The notes below the pieces were generated by a model that ran no database searches, had not been told where the DNA came from, and was given only the letters and a program-made list of their open reading frames with translations. Both the position numbers and the translations under genes were made by a program. Shown here in pieces: positions 43,750 to 55,277 of a stretch of DNA of 64,000 bases. Source of the stretch: Solimicrobium silvestre (GTDB taxonomy: Bacteria > Pseudomonadota > Gammaproteobacteria > Burkholderiales > Burkholderiaceae_D); assembly GCF_002976435.1 (NCBI RefSeq), contig NZ_PUGF01000024.1:1-64000 (forward strand), written 5' to 3'. The stretch's first letter is position 1. Each line of letters starts with the position of its first letter.

Positions 43750-45450
43750 TTATTTGGGTTTAACAAAGGTAATCACAAAACGCCCATTTGCTTTAGTGTT
43801 GGCATTATTAACACCGAGTTCGGTTACGCGATATTCATAATCGAGCAATGCACCATTATTCAAACATAATTCGCGTGCCATGTATAAGCCTAATCCTGTA
43901 CCGCGACTTGATGTGGTGTAAAAGGGCTCAAACAAGTGCGCTCGCACCTCTGCAGTAATCCCCGGGCCATCATCACGTACGTGCAATTCGAGTTGATCAG
44001 CCAAATCGGCCACCACAAACAGTTGTATACTGCTAACTGCGCCACTGGCATAGCGGATTGCATTGGTCAGCAAATTCACCAGCACTTCACGCAAGTGCAG
44101 CGGATCAAAGCGTATCATCATCGCATCTGGCGCGGATAGATGAATGACCTCAGGCGCTAATCCGTGGGTTTCCTGAAATTCCTGCAAAATTTCTTGTACT
44201 GCTGGCTTTAATAAAAATGGCTCAACATTAATTTGTGCTTTACGTGACAAACGCAAAATATCTTCAATTAACTGATTCAAGCGCACCACGTTATCGTTCA
44301 CAATTTTAACTAGGCGCAGGCCTTGTTCGGGACTAATATCAGATTCGCCCAACAAGGCGGCTGCATATGAAATCGAGGAAAGCGGATTTCTGACTTCATG
44401 CGCAATACTTGCCGTTAAGCGCCCCATGGAAGCCAATTTCAATTGCTGTGCCTGATTTTCAATTTCGAATGCATCTTGTAAAAAAATAATGCAACGCTCA
44501 TCACTGGCGCCAAATTCAGCATTCACATTCACAAAGCGTAGTTTCAAATGCGTGACGACATCGCGCCGCACGCCTTTCACCATTACAGAGTCGCTGATGG
44601 TTGAGTCATCATGCAGATCAACCGCCGCAAAAGCGATGGTATCTGCCCAGACCGGATCAATGTCGGGCACTTGTTTCCGCCAAGAGTAAAAAGCGTCTGC
44701 AATCGGGAGCAAACTCGGCATTTCGCTCAACTTGCTTACTCCAGGAATAATTGTAATTCCCAACATCTGCTTAGTCGCCGGATTACTCGCATAAACTCGG
44801 CTTGTAGAATCAACCACAATAATCCCGTCGCCCATATCGGCTACAACTAATTTATTAATTTCTTGCTGTATGCGTAGATTTTTACCATGCTCCCTTGCCA
44901 GCTCTTCTTGGCGTATCAAGCGATTAGCCAAACGGTTTACGGCATAGACTATCGCCAAAAAAGCTGCGCCATACAAGCCAGAGCTGGAAACGGCAATTTC
45001 AGAACCAGTCTGTAAAACTTGAAAAGAACTTCCAAGCAACAAATACAATGCGACCACCGACGCCAGAAACAAGGCCCAAATTAACGGCGCCAAAATGGCG
45101 CAGCTCGCCAGAGGGAACAAGTACAAAATCACTAAACTGCTATTAATACCGCCTGCAAAAAAATACAGAACTGAGATTACCAGCACATCAAACGTGACTT
45201 GAGCACTGAGCTGCCACAGAAAATACTGCTTCAACTGAGTTTGCAGCGCGACAAAACCCAGTCCGCCAAATATATAAATCAGGCAAATATCACGATATAA
45301 ATGCGGATCAATCGACCAGATATATTTACTATTGTTCAAGCCCAACAAGATCAACAATATCAAGGCAATTAAAACCCGGGTAATGCTGAGGGTTTTTAAT
45401 GAGCGCCAGAGCGTTTCATTAGGGTTTTGAGCACTGCGGCGTTGTTTCAT
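43750..45450 (-). CDS. pilS: PilS-like membrane sensor histidine kinase
   Basis: A 566-residue protein with about six transmembrane helices at the N-terminus (residues about 20-180), a PAS-like region (GIIVVDSTSRVYASNPATKQML), and a kinase core. The His box is SIAHEVRNPLSSISYAA, the N box NAIRYASG, and the G boxes DDGPGI and SRGTGLGLYMAREL. This is the PilS design, controlling PilR phosphorylation. Its start overlaps the stop of the small upstream gene by four bases (ATGA). Confidence 0.92.
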   Translation of the reverse strand: MKQRRSAQNPNETLWRSLKTLSITRVLIALILLILLGLNNSKYIWSIDPHLYRDICLIYIFGGLGFVALQTQLKQYFLWQLSAQVTFDVLVISVLYFFAGGINSSLVILYLFPLASCAILAPLIWALFLASVVALYLLLGSSFQVLQTGSEIAVSSSGLYGAAFLAIVYAVNRLANRLIRQEELAREHGKNLRIQQEINKLVVADMGDGIIVVDSTSRVYASNPATKQMLGITIIPGVSKLSEMPSLLPIADAFYSWRKQVPDIDPVWADTIAFAAVDLHDDSTISDSVMVKGVRRDVVTHLKLRFVNVNAEFGASDERCIIFLQDAFEIENQAQQLKLASMGRLTASIAHEVRNPLSSISYAAALLGESDISPEQGLRLVKIVNDNVVRLNQLIEDILRLSRKAQINVEPFLLKPAVQEILQEFQETHGLAPEVIHLSAPDAMMIRFDPLHLREVLVNLLTNAIRYASGAVSSIQLFVVADLADQLELHVRDDGPGITAEVRAHLFEPFYTTSSRGTGLGLYMARELCLNNGALLDYEYRVTELGVNNANTKANGRFVITFVKPK

Positions 45451-45743
45451 GCGGCGGGTTTTGAGGAGGCGTTTGAATAGTACTGAGCATGCTCTTCACA
45501 ACAAAAATAATGGTCATTGGCACTAATTGCTTCCGAAGCTGGCAGGTATAACTGGCAATAACTACATGCCACCATATTTTCAATTGGAGATGATGGCTTT
45601 GCAGCAGGCTGGGCAGATGCACCGGCTTGCGCATCAAATTCAGCACGTGCTGAATTGCGGAAATTTTCTTGCAGTGTTTTAGCGCGACTGCGCACAGCTA
45701 AATACACTAACAACCCTAACACTAGCCACACCAACCATCTCAT
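45447..45743 (-). CDS. PP0621-family small membrane-anchored protein
   Basis: A 98-residue protein with one N-terminal helix (LVWLVLGLLVYLAV), an Ala-rich linker and a cysteine-containing C-terminal domain: CSYCQLYLPASEAI and FCCEEHAQYY, which could bind a metal. The function is unknown. It is coupled to the CcsA-like gene upstream and the pilS gene downstream by 4-bp overlaps, an arrangement recurrent in betaproteobacteria. Confidence 0.9.
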   Translation of the reverse strand: MRWLVWLVLGLLVYLAVRSRAKTLQENFRNSARAEFDAQAGASAQPAAKPSSPIENMVACSYCQLYLPASEAISANDHYFCCEEHAQYYSNASSKPAA

Positions 45744-46549
45744 AAAAAACTCCTGTGCAAGATCACTTCAAATACAAATCGACTACCCACATACGCCAAT
45801 AACAAGGTTGTGAAGCCAGATAAAGTCAAGCCAAGTGCCGTTTTTCCGCGCCAACCGCGCAAACGACGTCCGCCCAATAATATTCCAAACAAACCCCATG
45901 ACAACAACGTGAAGATGGTTTTATGATCCCATTTAAACACCACGCCAAACACATCTTCGGAAAAAACCACGCCGGTTAATACGGTCAAACTAAGTAAAAT
46001 AAAACCAATAAATACCAGGCGAAATAAAATTCTCTCCATCAATAACAAGGCTGGCAAGCGCTCTAACGTCGCCCCTATCCAGCCAACGGAAAATATCGAA
46101 GCCCGATTATGCAAACGCGCTTCTTGCATCGCCATTAACACTGCATGAAAAGCGGCAATTGTTAGCGTACTGTATGCAAGTAAAGCGATGGCAATATGAC
46201 CGGTAAACCAGATTGATTTACCGTCAATTGAAATTAACTGCCCAGGGAAAAAGAGCGGCAACAGCACTTGAATAGCAGCACCCGGCAACACCAAAATGCG
46301 TAAGCCTTCTAATGGTAATTTCCAATTCTCCAGCCAATACGCAAGCACAGAGACCCATGTTGCGGTCGACAGCATCAGCGCAAAGCCCAATCGAATACCG
46401 GCGGGTGAGCTGATTTCCAACCACAAAGCAGTGCCATGAACCGACCAGCCAAGCACAATGATGAGGGAGATAAGCCAGCGCAGGCGCGTTGGCAAAAACA
46501 GACAACTTGCGTAGAGTACGGCAGCGGTAATTGTTAAATATGTTTGCAT
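45740..46549 (-). CDS. CcsA/YpjD-type cytochrome c assembly membrane protein
   Basis: A 269-residue protein with about eight transmembrane helices. The C-terminal part, VFSEDVFGVVFKWDHKTIFTLLSWGLFG (seen as FKWDHKTIFTLLSW), has the conserved W-D-K region of the CcsA/YpjD branch. It may handle heme for cytochrome maturation, but the family is loosely defined. It is the first gene of the ccsA-PP0621-pilS-pilR-ampD series. It diverges from ffh across a 470-bp structured region. Confidence 0.88.
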   Translation of the reverse strand: MQTYLTITAAVLYASCLFLPTRLRWLISLIIVLGWSVHGTALWLEISSPAGIRLGFALMLSTATWVSVLAYWLENWKLPLEGLRILVLPGAAIQVLLPLFFPGQLISIDGKSIWFTGHIAIALLAYSTLTIAAFHAVLMAMQEARLHNRASIFSVGWIGATLERLPALLLMERILFRLVFIGFILLSLTVLTGVVFSEDVFGVVFKWDHKTIFTLLSWGLFGILLGGRRLRGWRGKTALGLTLSGFTTLLLAYVGSRFVFEVILHRSFL

Positions 46550-46639
46550 GGCATTAGTTTACACTATGTGGATCGGACGAATGAAAACATAACATGCGGG
46601 CAATGGCAATAATTCGATAATTTTTTATGTGACCAAATA

Positions 46640-46850
46640 AAATCCTGCCGGGTGGGCACAAGTTCATCATGCCCCCTGTGTCCCTATAGGGAGGGAATCT
46701 GTGCCTGCGCGCGCAGAACGTTACGCAAGTGAGTGGCATGCCACTCAAAACCCCTGCGGCACCACGCGTAACGGTTGATAAACAATGGATTTTAATTGCG
46801 GATATGATTGATCGAAGGTAACGCGTGGGCAAAGTTGTCAACCCTACTGT
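46640..46850. other. Strongly structured gene-free region between ccsA-like gene and ffh
   Basis: The stretch 46550-47021 has no credible gene. Within it are GGCACA/TGTGCC (46655-46660 with 46700-46705) enclosing CCCTATAGGG (46682-46691), and CGTTACGC/GCGTAACG (46719-46726 with 46766-46773) enclosing the perfect palindrome TGAGTGGCATGCCACTCA (46730-46747). GGGTGGGCACAAG (46650) and GCGTGGGCAAAG (46823) recur at its edges. It could be a small RNA, a 5' leader, or decayed repeats; I cannot decide. Confidence 0.35.
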
Positions 46851-47021
46851 CAACAAAATCAAGCCATTGCTAATATATTACATATATTAAAAAAACAAGG
46901 GGTGGGTGTTTGAATTCAGCAGAATAATGCCCGAATTTGTCCCGAATTTCTCCACACAGCGCACCATCAGGTAAAATGCCACTTTGCGGCTCGCATTCAT
47001 CCTTCCAAGATACTCATTCCC

Positions 47022-48386
47022 ATGCTAGATAATCTGACTCAACGACTTGCCAAAGTAGTTAAAACCATGCGCGGCGAAGCGCGCTTAACCGAAACAAATA
47101 CCGCCGAAATGCTGCGTGAAGTCCGGTTAGCCTTATTAGAGGCCGACGTTGCCTTGCCAGCGGTACGTGAGTTTATCGCCAAGGTCAAAGAAAAAGCATT
47201 AGGTGAAGATGTCATTTCTTCGCTCACCCCAGGACAAGCCTTAGTCGGTGTAGTGCAGCGCGAATTAGCAGCGTTAATGGGCGCAGATTTAGGTGCGGCT
47301 GCATCACAACTCAATTTCGCCACCCAGCCACCGGCCATCATTTTAATGGCCGGCTTGCAGGGTGTAGGTAAAACCACGTCAGTCGGTAAATTAGCCAAAT
47401 TCTTGCGTGAAAATCACAAGAAAAAAGTGTTGACTGTATCAGCCGACGTTTACCGTCCGGCCGCGATTGCGCAGTTACAAAGCGTGACAGAACAAGTAGG
47501 CGCTGACTTTTTCCCTAGTCACAGCACAGATAAGCCAGTCGATATCGCCTTGGCTGCACTCGATTTCGCTAAAAAACATCATCACGATGTATTAATTATT
47601 GATACCGCCGGGCGACTCGGTATCGATGCTGCCATGATGGAAGAAATTGCCGCGGTTCATACTGCTGTCAAACCAATTGAAACCTTATTTGTCGTCGATG
47701 CCATGGTCGGGCAAGATGCCGTCAATAGCGCACGCGCCTTTCATGACGCGCTGCCACTGACCGGGATTATTCTCACCAAGTTAGATGGTGATTCACGCGG
47801 CGGTGCGGCGTTATCGGTGCGTCATATTACCGGTGTGCCGATTAAGTTTTCTGGCGTTTCAGAAAAAATGGATGGTCTGGAAGCGTTTGATGCCAGCCGT
47901 ATGGCCAATCGCATTCTGGGTATGGGTGATATTTTGGCGCTGGTTGCCGAAGCCCAGAAAAACATGGATGTATCGGCTGCGCAAGATTTAGCTCAAAAAA
48001 TGAAGAGCGGAGGCAAATTTGACCTCAACGACTTCAAGGCACAAATCTCGCAAATGAAAAAAATGGGCGGCTTGTCCGGCTTACTAGACAAACTGCCAGC
48101 GCAAATGCAACAGGCCGCCGCCGGTGCCAATATGGGCATGGCTGAAAAACAGGTGCGACGCATGGAAGGCATCATCAACGCCATGACGCCTTTAGAACGC
48201 GCTAAACCTGACCTGATTAAAGCTTCTCGCAAACGCCGTATAGCCACCGGTGCCGGTGTGCAAATTCAAGAAGTAAATCGCATGTTGGCGCAATTTGAGC
48301 AAATGCAATCGATGATGAAAAAGCTCAAAGGCGGTGGAATGATGAAAATGATGCGCAGCATGAAGGGCATGATGCCTAACCGCTAA
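47022..48386 (+). CDS. ffh: Signal recognition particle protein Ffh
   Basis: Ffh (454 residues) binds 4.5S RNA and signal sequences and targets ribosomes to FtsY. The N domain is at residues 1-85. The GTPase domain has GLQGVGKTTSVGKLA (G1), DTAGRLG (G3) and TKLDGDSRGGAAL (G4). The C-terminal M domain is methionine-rich (KMGGLSGLLDKLPAQMQ, MEGIINAMTPLERAKPD, and a final run of MMKMMRSMKGMM). No ffs gene was recognised in the window. Confidence 0.98.
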   Translation: MLDNLTQRLAKVVKTMRGEARLTETNTAEMLREVRLALLEADVALPAVREFIAKVKEKALGEDVISSLTPGQALVGVVQRELAALMGADLGAAASQLNFATQPPAIILMAGLQGVGKTTSVGKLAKFLRENHKKKVLTVSADVYRPAAIAQLQSVTEQVGADFFPSHSTDKPVDIALAALDFAKKHHHDVLIIDTAGRLGIDAAMMEEIAAVHTAVKPIETLFVVDAMVGQDAVNSARAFHDALPLTGIILTKLDGDSRGGAALSVRHITGVPIKFSGVSEKMDGLEAFDASRMANRILGMGDILALVAEAQKNMDVSAAQDLAQKMKSGGKFDLNDFKAQISQMKKMGGLSGLLDKLPAQMQQAAAGANMGMAEKQVRRMEGIINAMTPLERAKPDLIKASRKRRIATGAGVQIQEVNRMLAQFEQMQSMMKKLKGGGMMKMMRSMKGMMPNR

Positions 48387-48417
48387 AAACCCATAAAATA
48401 GCCCCACACAGAGGAAT

Positions 48418-48449
48418 GAAACGGTTTTTTTCGACAGAAAAACCGTTTC
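48418..48449 (+). terminator. Hairpin terminator of ffh
   Basis: GAAACGGTTTTT (48418-48429) pairs perfectly with AAAAACCGTTTC (48438-48449) around an eight-base loop, 31 bp after the ffh stop. The T tail is short. Confidence 0.6.
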
Positions 48450-48612
48450 TATGAAAATTCAGTGAAAAATACGCACAAATTCATCAAAAAACACTTGCGC
48501 AGCAAATAAATCCGCACCACTATAAGCGGTGCGTGACGTGCGGTATTTTTTACCGCGTATTCAAGCTACTTTTTAACCTAGATTATTCACTCATTTCTCA
48601 AGGGGCTTAACA

Positions 48613-48990
48613 ATGGCAACAGCCAAAAAACCAGCAGCCGCAGTCAAAAAACCAGCAGCCGCAGTCAAAAAACCAGCAGCGGTTAAGGCAGCACCGGCTA
48701 AAGCAGTGAAAGCAGTAGCAGCAAAAGTTCCAGCGGTAAAAAAAGCTAATACAGCTTTCATGAAACCAATGACGTTATCCCCAACTTTGGCAGCAGTGAT
48801 CGGTGCAGCACCAATCCCACGCACTGAAGTTACCAAAAAAATCTGGGAATACATCAAAAAACATCAACTGCAAGACGAAGCAAACAAACGCATGATCAAC
48901 GGCGATGCTAAATTGGTTGCTGTGTTCGGTGGTAAAAAACAAGTGTCTATGTTTGAAATGACTAAACTCATTTCTGCACATTTGTCGTAA
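48613..48990 (+). CDS. SWIB/MDM2-domain protein with H1-like basic N-terminus
   Basis: A 125-residue protein. Residues 1-50 are Lys/Ala/Pro repeats (KKPAAAVKKPAAAVKKPAA) like those of histone H1-like proteins. Residues about 55-125 form a SWIB domain (LSPTLAAVIGAAPIPRTEV, KKIWEYIKKHQLQD, INGDAKLVAVFG, VSMFEMTKLISAH). Such proteins are common in Burkholderiales and chlamydiae and are thought to bind DNA. Upstream, GCGGTA-TTTTT-TACCGC (48540-48556) forms a small hairpin in the leader. Confidence 0.93.
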   Translation: MATAKKPAAAVKKPAAAVKKPAAVKAAPAKAVKAVAAKVPAVKKANTAFMKPMTLSPTLAAVIGAAPIPRTEVTKKIWEYIKKHQLQDEANKRMINGDAKLVAVFGGKKQVSMFEMTKLISAHLS

Positions 48991-49013
48991 TATTTTTAGG
49001 GCAATGCCCTAAA

Positions 49014-49044
49014 CAAAAACGCCCGCATCGCGCGGGCGTTTTTG
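49014..49044. terminator. Bidirectional terminator
   Basis: CAAAAACGCCCGC (49014-49026) pairs with GCGGGCGTTTTTG (49032-49044) in a 13-bp stem; the A and T runs serve both strands. It lies between the convergent SWIB and lytic transglycosylase genes. Confidence 0.92.
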
Positions 49045-49057
49045 TTTGTGTATTAAT

Positions 49058-49681
49058 TTAAGAATTACCTGATATCGGCGTTTTATACTCCCACTTCTTC
49101 CATGATGCCAAGACCATATTTGGATATTCAGCTTGTCCCCGACTACCGTTATAACGCCCTAACGCCATATATAAATTTCCACCTTCCATATCAATATACA
49201 TACGCAAAATGGAGCAGCCGTAACGCAGGTTGGTGGCCATATTAAATAATTTTTGCGCATCACTGTCACCAATCACACGCGACCAAAATGGCATCACTTG
49301 CATCAAGCCGCGGGCGCCAACAACGGACGTCGCATATTTGCGGAAGGCAGATTCAACCTGAATCAAACCAAGTACCATGGCAGGATCTAGTCCTGCGCGT
49401 TTCGATTCATACCAAGTTGTTTCTAAAAATTCGATCCGCGTTTGGTTATCGGGAATTTTTTTCTTTAAACGATCCGACATCTCGCCCAACCATTGCAGAT
49501 AATTGAGCCTGTCATCCATCACGGTAAAACTAGGCTTAGGCGGACGGTTATCAGTCACGGCTTTGGCTAATGCCAAGCGCACTGAATTTGCCATTGCTTC
49601 TTCTTTTTGGTTACCGGCGAATACAGCATTCGTGAAACCAAAAAACAAGCAACATACAACAATAAAACGAATCAATTTCAT
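49058..49681 (-). CDS. Lytic transglycosylase (SLT family)
   Basis: A 207-residue exported enzyme with a signal peptide (residues about 1-22). The SLT domain has catalytic Glu in LGLIQVESAFRKYA, then GARGLMQVMPFW and a YGCSILRMYI segment. The end (ALGRYNGSRGQ) carries the conserved Tyr-Asn. The enzyme cleaves the glycan backbone with anhydromuropeptide formation; AmpD then processes the products. It is a single-gene unit between two terminators. Confidence 0.93.
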   Translation of the reverse strand: MKLIRFIVVCCLFFGFTNAVFAGNQKEEAMANSVRLALAKAVTDNRPPKPSFTVMDDRLNYLQWLGEMSDRLKKKIPDNQTRIEFLETTWYESKRAGLDPAMVLGLIQVESAFRKYATSVVGARGLMQVMPFWSRVIGDSDAQKLFNMATNLRYGCSILRMYIDMEGGNLYMALGRYNGSRGQAEYPNMVLASWKKWEYKTPISGNS

Positions 49682-49703
49682 GCTTACAGTCTATAAAAAA
49701 TAA

Positions 49704-49724
49704 GGAGTGGAGCACCCCCACTCC
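49704..49724 (-). terminator. Terminator of proS
   Basis: On the minus strand GGAGTGG (from 49724) pairs with CCACTCC, ending at 49704, and is followed by TTATTTTTT. It lies 51 bp after the proS stop. Confidence 0.8.
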
Positions 49725-49775
49725 TGCATTCCAAACAATCTCAACGAAATAGTAGTGCGATATTAAGCTGATAAA

Positions 49776-51509
49776 TTAAGCCGCTAATTTTTCCTGAATG
49801 AATGCCACCATTTCATCAACCGAAACTGCTGTGGCAGCAGTTTCGCGGCGACCTTGATATTCAAGCTTGCCTTCTTTTAAACCGCGTTCACCGATCACTA
49901 TCCGATGCGGCACACCAATTAGCTCCCAGTCTGCAAACATCGCGCCAGGGCGTTCGCCACGGTCATCCAAAATCACATCAACGCCTGCAGCCTGCAAAGC
50001 TACATATAAATTATCCGTTTCAGTTTTAACTTGTTCGCTACGGTCGTAACTCATTGGACATAACACAACAGAAAATGGTGCTAACGCTGCTGGCCAAACG
50101 ATACCTTTTTCGTCAAAATTCTGCTCGATTGCCGCGCCCAAAATACGGGTAACGCCGATCCCGTAGCAGCCCATTTGCAAGAACTGTGGTTTGCCATTTT
50201 CATCCAAAAAAGTGGCTTTCATTGCTTCGGAATATGAAGTACCTAATTGAAAAACATGGCCGACCTCAATCCCGCGTTGTATCGCCAATACGCCTTTTCC
50301 ATCTGGAGAAGGATCACCGGCCTGCACATTACGAATATCAGCCACCATTGGCAACGGCAAATCACGCTCCCAATTAACGCCAGTCAGATGGTAATCAGCT
50401 TCATTAGCACCACAAACAAAGTCAGTCATCATGGCAACGGTATGGTCCGCGACGATATTAATCGGTAACTTAGTTCCAATCGGACCTAAGTAACCAGGAA
50501 CACAGCCAAACCATTCCACAATTTCTTCCTCAGTTGCCATGCGGGCGTTCGCCAATCCAGCCACTTTATGCATTTTGATTTCATTCAACTGGTGGTCAGC
50601 GCGCAGCAATAACAACCACAGTTGTTTTTTAACACTGCCGTCTTCGGTACCATCCACCGCAAAAACCAGCGATTTAACATTTTTATCTAAAGAAATTCCC
50701 AGCAACTCTGAAACTTGCTCGCACTTTACGGTGCCAGGTGTGGAAACTTTAGTTAATTGTTGCGTTGGCGCTACACGTTCAGTTGTAGTTGGCAAAGCAA
50801 CAGCGGCTTCCATATTCGCAGCATAGTCAGACGTTGGGCAGTAGACCAAATCGTCTTCGCCGGTATCCGCAATAACGTGAAATTCATGTGAGCCAGTGCC
50901 ACCAATTGCACCGTTATCGGCAGCAACAGCACGGAACTGCAGTCCAAAGCGCTGGAAAATACGTACATAGGCATCAAACATGATCTTGTATGAAACCTGC
51001 ATGGAAGCAACATCACGATCGAATGAGTAGGCATCTTTCATCGTGAACTCACGTCCACGCATCAAGCCAAACCGCGGGCGACGCTCATCGCGGAACTTAG
51101 TTTGAATATGATAGAAATTAATAGGTAATTGGCGATACGATTTAATATCAGAGCGCGCTACGTCAGTAATAACTTCTTCTGAAGTTGGCTGAATAATAAA
51201 ATCTCGACCATGACGATCTTTAACACGGAGCAACTCAGCGCCGTATTTTTGCCAACGGCCAGTTTCTTGCCACAATTCCGCCGGTTGTACGACTGGCATC
51301 ATCATTTCGATCGCACCGGCGCGGTTCATTTCTTCGCGCACAATCGCTTCGACTTTACGAATAACTCGCAAACCCATCGGCATGTAGTTGTAAATCCCAG
51401 AGCCAAGGCGTTTTATTAGCCCGGCTCGCATCATTAATTTATGACTAATGATTTCTGCATCAGCAGGGGCTTCTTTTAAGGTTGAAATAAAAAATCGGGT
51501 TGCGCGCAT
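49776..51509 (-). CDS. proS: Proline--tRNA ligase
   Basis: ProS (577 residues) charges tRNA-Pro and, as a bacterial-type enzyme, has an editing (INS) domain. Class II motifs are [24 protein letters not shown] (motif 1, seen at [17 protein letters not shown]), [18 protein letters not shown] (motif 2) and [17 protein letters not shown] (motif 3). The insertion domain covers about residues 240-380 with [17 protein letters not shown] before it. The C-terminal anticodon-binding domain has [19 protein letters not shown]. It diverges from rppH. Confidence 0.98.
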   Translation of the reverse strand: MRATRFFISTLKEAPADAEIISHKLMMRAGLIKRLGSGIYNYMPMGLRVIRKVEAIVREEMNRAGAIEMMMPVVQPAELWQETGRWQKYGAELLRVKDRHGRDFIIQPTSEEVITDVARSDIKSYRQLPINFYHIQTKFRDERRPRFGLMRGREFTMKDAYSFDRDVASMQVSYKIMFDAYVRIFQRFGLQFRAVAADNGAIGGTGSHEFHVIADTGEDDLVYCPTSDYAANMEAAVALPTTTERVAPTQQLTKVSTPGTVKCEQVSELLGISLDKNVKSLVFAVDGTEDGSVKKQLWLLLLRADHQLNEIKMHKVAGLANARMATEEEIVEWFGCVPGYLGPIGTKLPINIVADHTVAMMTDFVCGANEADYHLTGVNWERDLPLPMVADIRNVQAGDPSPDGKGVLAIQRGIEVGHVFQLGTSYSEAMKATFLDENGKPQFLQMGCYGIGVTRILGAAIEQNFDEKGIVWPAALAPFSVVLCPMSYDRSEQVKTETDNLYVALQAAGVDVILDDRGERPGAMFADWELIGVPHRIVIGERGLKEGKLEYQGRRETAATAVSVDEMVAFIQEKLAA

Positions 51510-51691
51510 AACAATGAATTCTTTTTAAATAGAGGAGGTTATAATCAACTCAATTTTAAAGGATTAGTTGGCATATGCACCCATTGTTTACAGATTTTTG
51601 ATCCAAACTCGTGCCAAAACTGCAGTTATGTGATGATTTATACTGAAATACAGTGGTTTGTGCAGGTGCCGCAGAAAGTTTTGAGGACATC

Positions 51692-52297
51692 ATGCTTGAT
51701 CGTGAAGGCTTTAGGCCTAACGTAGGCATCATTCTGCTCAACCCTACGAATGAAGTATGGTGGGGCAAACGGGTGCGGGAACACTCCTGGCAATTTCCGC
51801 AAGGAGGCATTAAATACGGTGAAACCCCAGAACAAGCGATGTTTCGCGAATTAGAGGAAGAAACCGGTTTATTACCACAGCACGTCAAAGTCATTGGTCG
51901 CACCCGCGACTGGCTGCGCTATGAAGTGCCTGATCATTTCATTAAACGTGATATACGCGGGCATTATCGCGGGCAAAAACAAATTTGGTTTTTGCTACGT
52001 ATGACTGGGCGTGATTGCGATGTTAATTTACGTGCATCAAATCACCCTGAATTTGATGCCTGGCGTTGGCATGAGTATTGGGTACCATTGGACATGGTGA
52101 TTGAATTTAAACGTGAAGTGTATCAATTAGCACTACAAGAACTTTCACGGTTTTTATCACGCCCTGAACACCCGAAGCAACGACAGACCGGGCGCTACTT
52201 GCGACAACAACAATCACCTCATCATGCGGAAAAAATTGATGGCGAGGATGAAGCAATTCAAGAAACCACGGAACCAAGAAAAAATCAGCATGAATAA
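51692..52297 (+). CDS. rppH: RNA pyrophosphohydrolase
   Basis: RppH removes pyrophosphate from 5' triphosphate RNA, starting mRNA decay. From ATG 51692 it is 201 residues. The Nudix box [22 protein letters not shown] is intact (seen as [17 protein letters not shown]), and QFPQGGI and WFLLRMTG match the family. An upstream ATG at 51653 adds 13 residues, but GAGGACATC directly before ATG 51692 and the [13 protein letters not shown] start fit the family better. The last 40 residues are a polar tail. It overlaps the next gene by eight bases. Confidence 0.94.
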   Translation: MLDREGFRPNVGIILLNPTNEVWWGKRVREHSWQFPQGGIKYGETPEQAMFRELEEETGLLPQHVKVIGRTRDWLRYEVPDHFIKRDIRGHYRGQKQIWFLLRMTGRDCDVNLRASNHPEFDAWRWHEYWVPLDMVIEFKREVYQLALQELSRFLSRPEHPKQRQTGRYLRQQQSPHHAEKIDGEDEAIQETTEPRKNQHE

Positions 52298-52793
52298 AAC
52301 GAAACGAGCAATATTTACACTACTCTTTTTGAGTTTAATGAATGCCGCAGTTGCGCAGGAAAAACAAGAAACTCATGATGCGCCAGCGCCGCCCAATTTA
52401 CCATCGGTTGCGCAGCGCTATATTGATTTTTATTCCAGCTTACAACTTGATTTTGCGATTGATCCTGACTCCATTACGATTCAGCCCGGCGCACAGAAAG
52501 AAGTTCGCTACACGTTAAAGGCTACCAGCAAGCAAGGAGCGATTAACATTAGTTATGAAGGTATCAGCTGCGACAACCGGCAAAAAATTATTTATGCGGT
52601 TGGGCGTTCAGATGGCAGTTGGTCTAGGGCGAGATCACCAGAATGGGCGGCAATTTATACAACAGGCCTAAATCTACAGCATGCCAATCTGGCGAATGGC
52701 TATTTTTGCTCAGGAAATGCGCTTTCCGGTGATTTAAAAAGCATTCTCAAGCGCTTTGAAACAAAACAGCCATTGGATGCAATAGTTCGGTAA
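52290..52793 (+). CDS. CNP1-like family protein
   Basis: A 167-residue exported protein with a signal peptide ([23 protein letters not shown], cut after VAQ; seen as [15 protein letters not shown]). The domain [48 protein letters not shown] matches the CNP1-like family known beside rppH in betaproteobacteria. The frame is open to 52224, but ATG 52290 starts the signal peptide. It overlaps rppH by 8 bp and probably shares its transcript. Function is not known. Confidence 0.88.
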   Translation: MNKTKRAIFTLLFLSLMNAAVAQEKQETHDAPAPPNLPSVAQRYIDFYSSLQLDFAIDPDSITIQPGAQKEVRYTLKATSKQGAINISYEGISCDNRQKIIYAVGRSDGSWSRARSPEWAAIYTTGLNLQHANLANGYFCSGNALSGDLKSILKRFETKQPLDAIVR

Positions 52794-52826
52794 ATTTTGT
52801 GAAGTTACTATGAAGTTACTTCTAAG

Positions 52827-53951
52827 CTACTGATTTAATAGAACTAAATTATCACGATGGATCAATTCGGATGCCTCCATAAATCCAAGTATGTTGATAA
52901 TTTCTGAGGATGCATGCCGTTTAATACGGCGTGCATCGCTGCTTGAGTAATTGCTTAAGCCGCGCGCTATCGCAACGCCCGCCTGATTCAGGCAAGTAAC
53001 TGCTGCACCACGACCAAACTCTCCACGCACCTCTAAAACACCAATCGGCAGCAATGATTTACCTTCGTTAAGTAACTTATTGACTGCACCATCATCCAAA
53101 ATAAACTGGCCACTCGTTTGCAAATGATCTTGCAACCATTGCTTACGTGCAGCTAAAGGCTCAGTTTGAGCAACTAAATGGGTTCCAATTAATTCGCCTT
53201 GCAGCAAGCGAGTTAATACGTTTTGCTCGCGTCCCCAAGCAATGATGGTATGCGCACCAGAATTAGCGGCACGCTTAGCCGCTAAAATTTTAGTCAACAT
53301 GCCACCACGACCAATACTGCTTCCAGCGCCGCCGGCCATTTCTTCCAGCTTAGGATCTCCTGCGGTAGCGCGATGAATAAATTCGGCATCGGGATTTTTA
53401 CGCGGATCAGCACTGAATAATCCAGTTTGATCGGTGAGAATGATTAAGGCATCCGCTTCAATTAAATTGGCGACTAAAGCACCTAATGTGTCGTTATCAC
53501 CCAATTTAATTTCATCGGTGACTACTGTGTCATTTTCATTGATGATAGGAACAATGCCAAAACGCAACAAGGTACGTAATGTGGAGCGGGCATTAAGATA
53601 ACGCTCGCGGTCGGCCAGATCGGCATGAGTGAGTAATACTTGGGCGGTGCCTAAGTTATGCTGGCGAAAACTACTCTCATAGATTTGCGCCAAACCCATC
53701 TGCCCTACTGCAGCACAGGCCTGCAACTCATCAATTTCAGTCGGACGTTTCACAAACCCAAGCCGCAACATGCCTTCAGCAATAGCACCAGAACTAACTA
53801 GCACTACCTCTTTGCCCATATTTCGCAGGCTGGCGATTTGCGCTGCCCAATTTTGAATAGCGGCGTGGTCTAAACCACGCCCATCATTGGTAACTAGAGA
53901 GGAACCTACTTTGATAATTAATCGTTTGCTACTTTGAAGCTCGGTGGACAT
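52827..53951 (-). CDS. proB: Glutamate 5-kinase
   Basis: ProB phosphorylates glutamate in the first step of proline synthesis and is feedback-inhibited by proline. The 374-residue protein has the amino-acid kinase domain ([56 protein letters not shown]) and a C-terminal PUA domain (about residues 285-374, [19 protein letters not shown]). It lies in the usual obgE-proB order. Confidence 0.97.
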   Translation of the reverse strand: MSTELQSSKRLIIKVGSSLVTNDGRGLDHAAIQNWAAQIASLRNMGKEVVLVSSGAIAEGMLRLGFVKRPTEIDELQACAAVGQMGLAQIYESSFRQHNLGTAQVLLTHADLADRERYLNARSTLRTLLRFGIVPIINENDTVVTDEIKLGDNDTLGALVANLIEADALIILTDQTGLFSADPRKNPDAEFIHRATAGDPKLEEMAGGAGSSIGRGGMLTKILAAKRAANSGAHTIIAWGREQNVLTRLLQGELIGTHLVAQTEPLAARKQWLQDHLQTSGQFILDDGAVNKLLNEGKSLLPIGVLEVRGEFGRGAAVTCLNQAGVAIARGLSNYSSSDARRIKRHASSEIINILGFMEASELIHRDNLVLLNQ

Positions 53952-54021
53952 GACCTTTAACCTATTTAATAAGTATCAAAAAAAGTAATTTTGCAGTCTT
54001 GGTATTGCAGTCTGTTTGTTT

Positions 54022-54051
54022 GCAACATGCTCGCATTGGCAAGCATGTTGC
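54022..54051 (-). terminator. Hairpin between obgE and proB
   Basis: GCAACATGCT (54022-54031) pairs with AGCATGTTGC (54042-54051) around a 10-nt loop, 47 bp after the obgE stop. No T run follows; it may be a processing or stabilising stem rather than a terminator. Confidence 0.4.
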
Positions 54052-54098
54052 GTACACCGTAGCTCATTTCTTATGAAAACGACCCAACGTAATAAGTG

Positions 54099-55220
<1,122 letters not shown>

Positions 55221-55277
55221 TTACTGCTAAGTTTGCTGCTGAATTTACTATTTAAGTTTCACAACTTAAACCAAAAA

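Noticed and set aside
46640-46850. 4.5S RNA (ffs) next to ffh
   Set aside because: The conserved SRP apical loop (GGTCAGG...GGAAGCAGCC) is absent on both strands.
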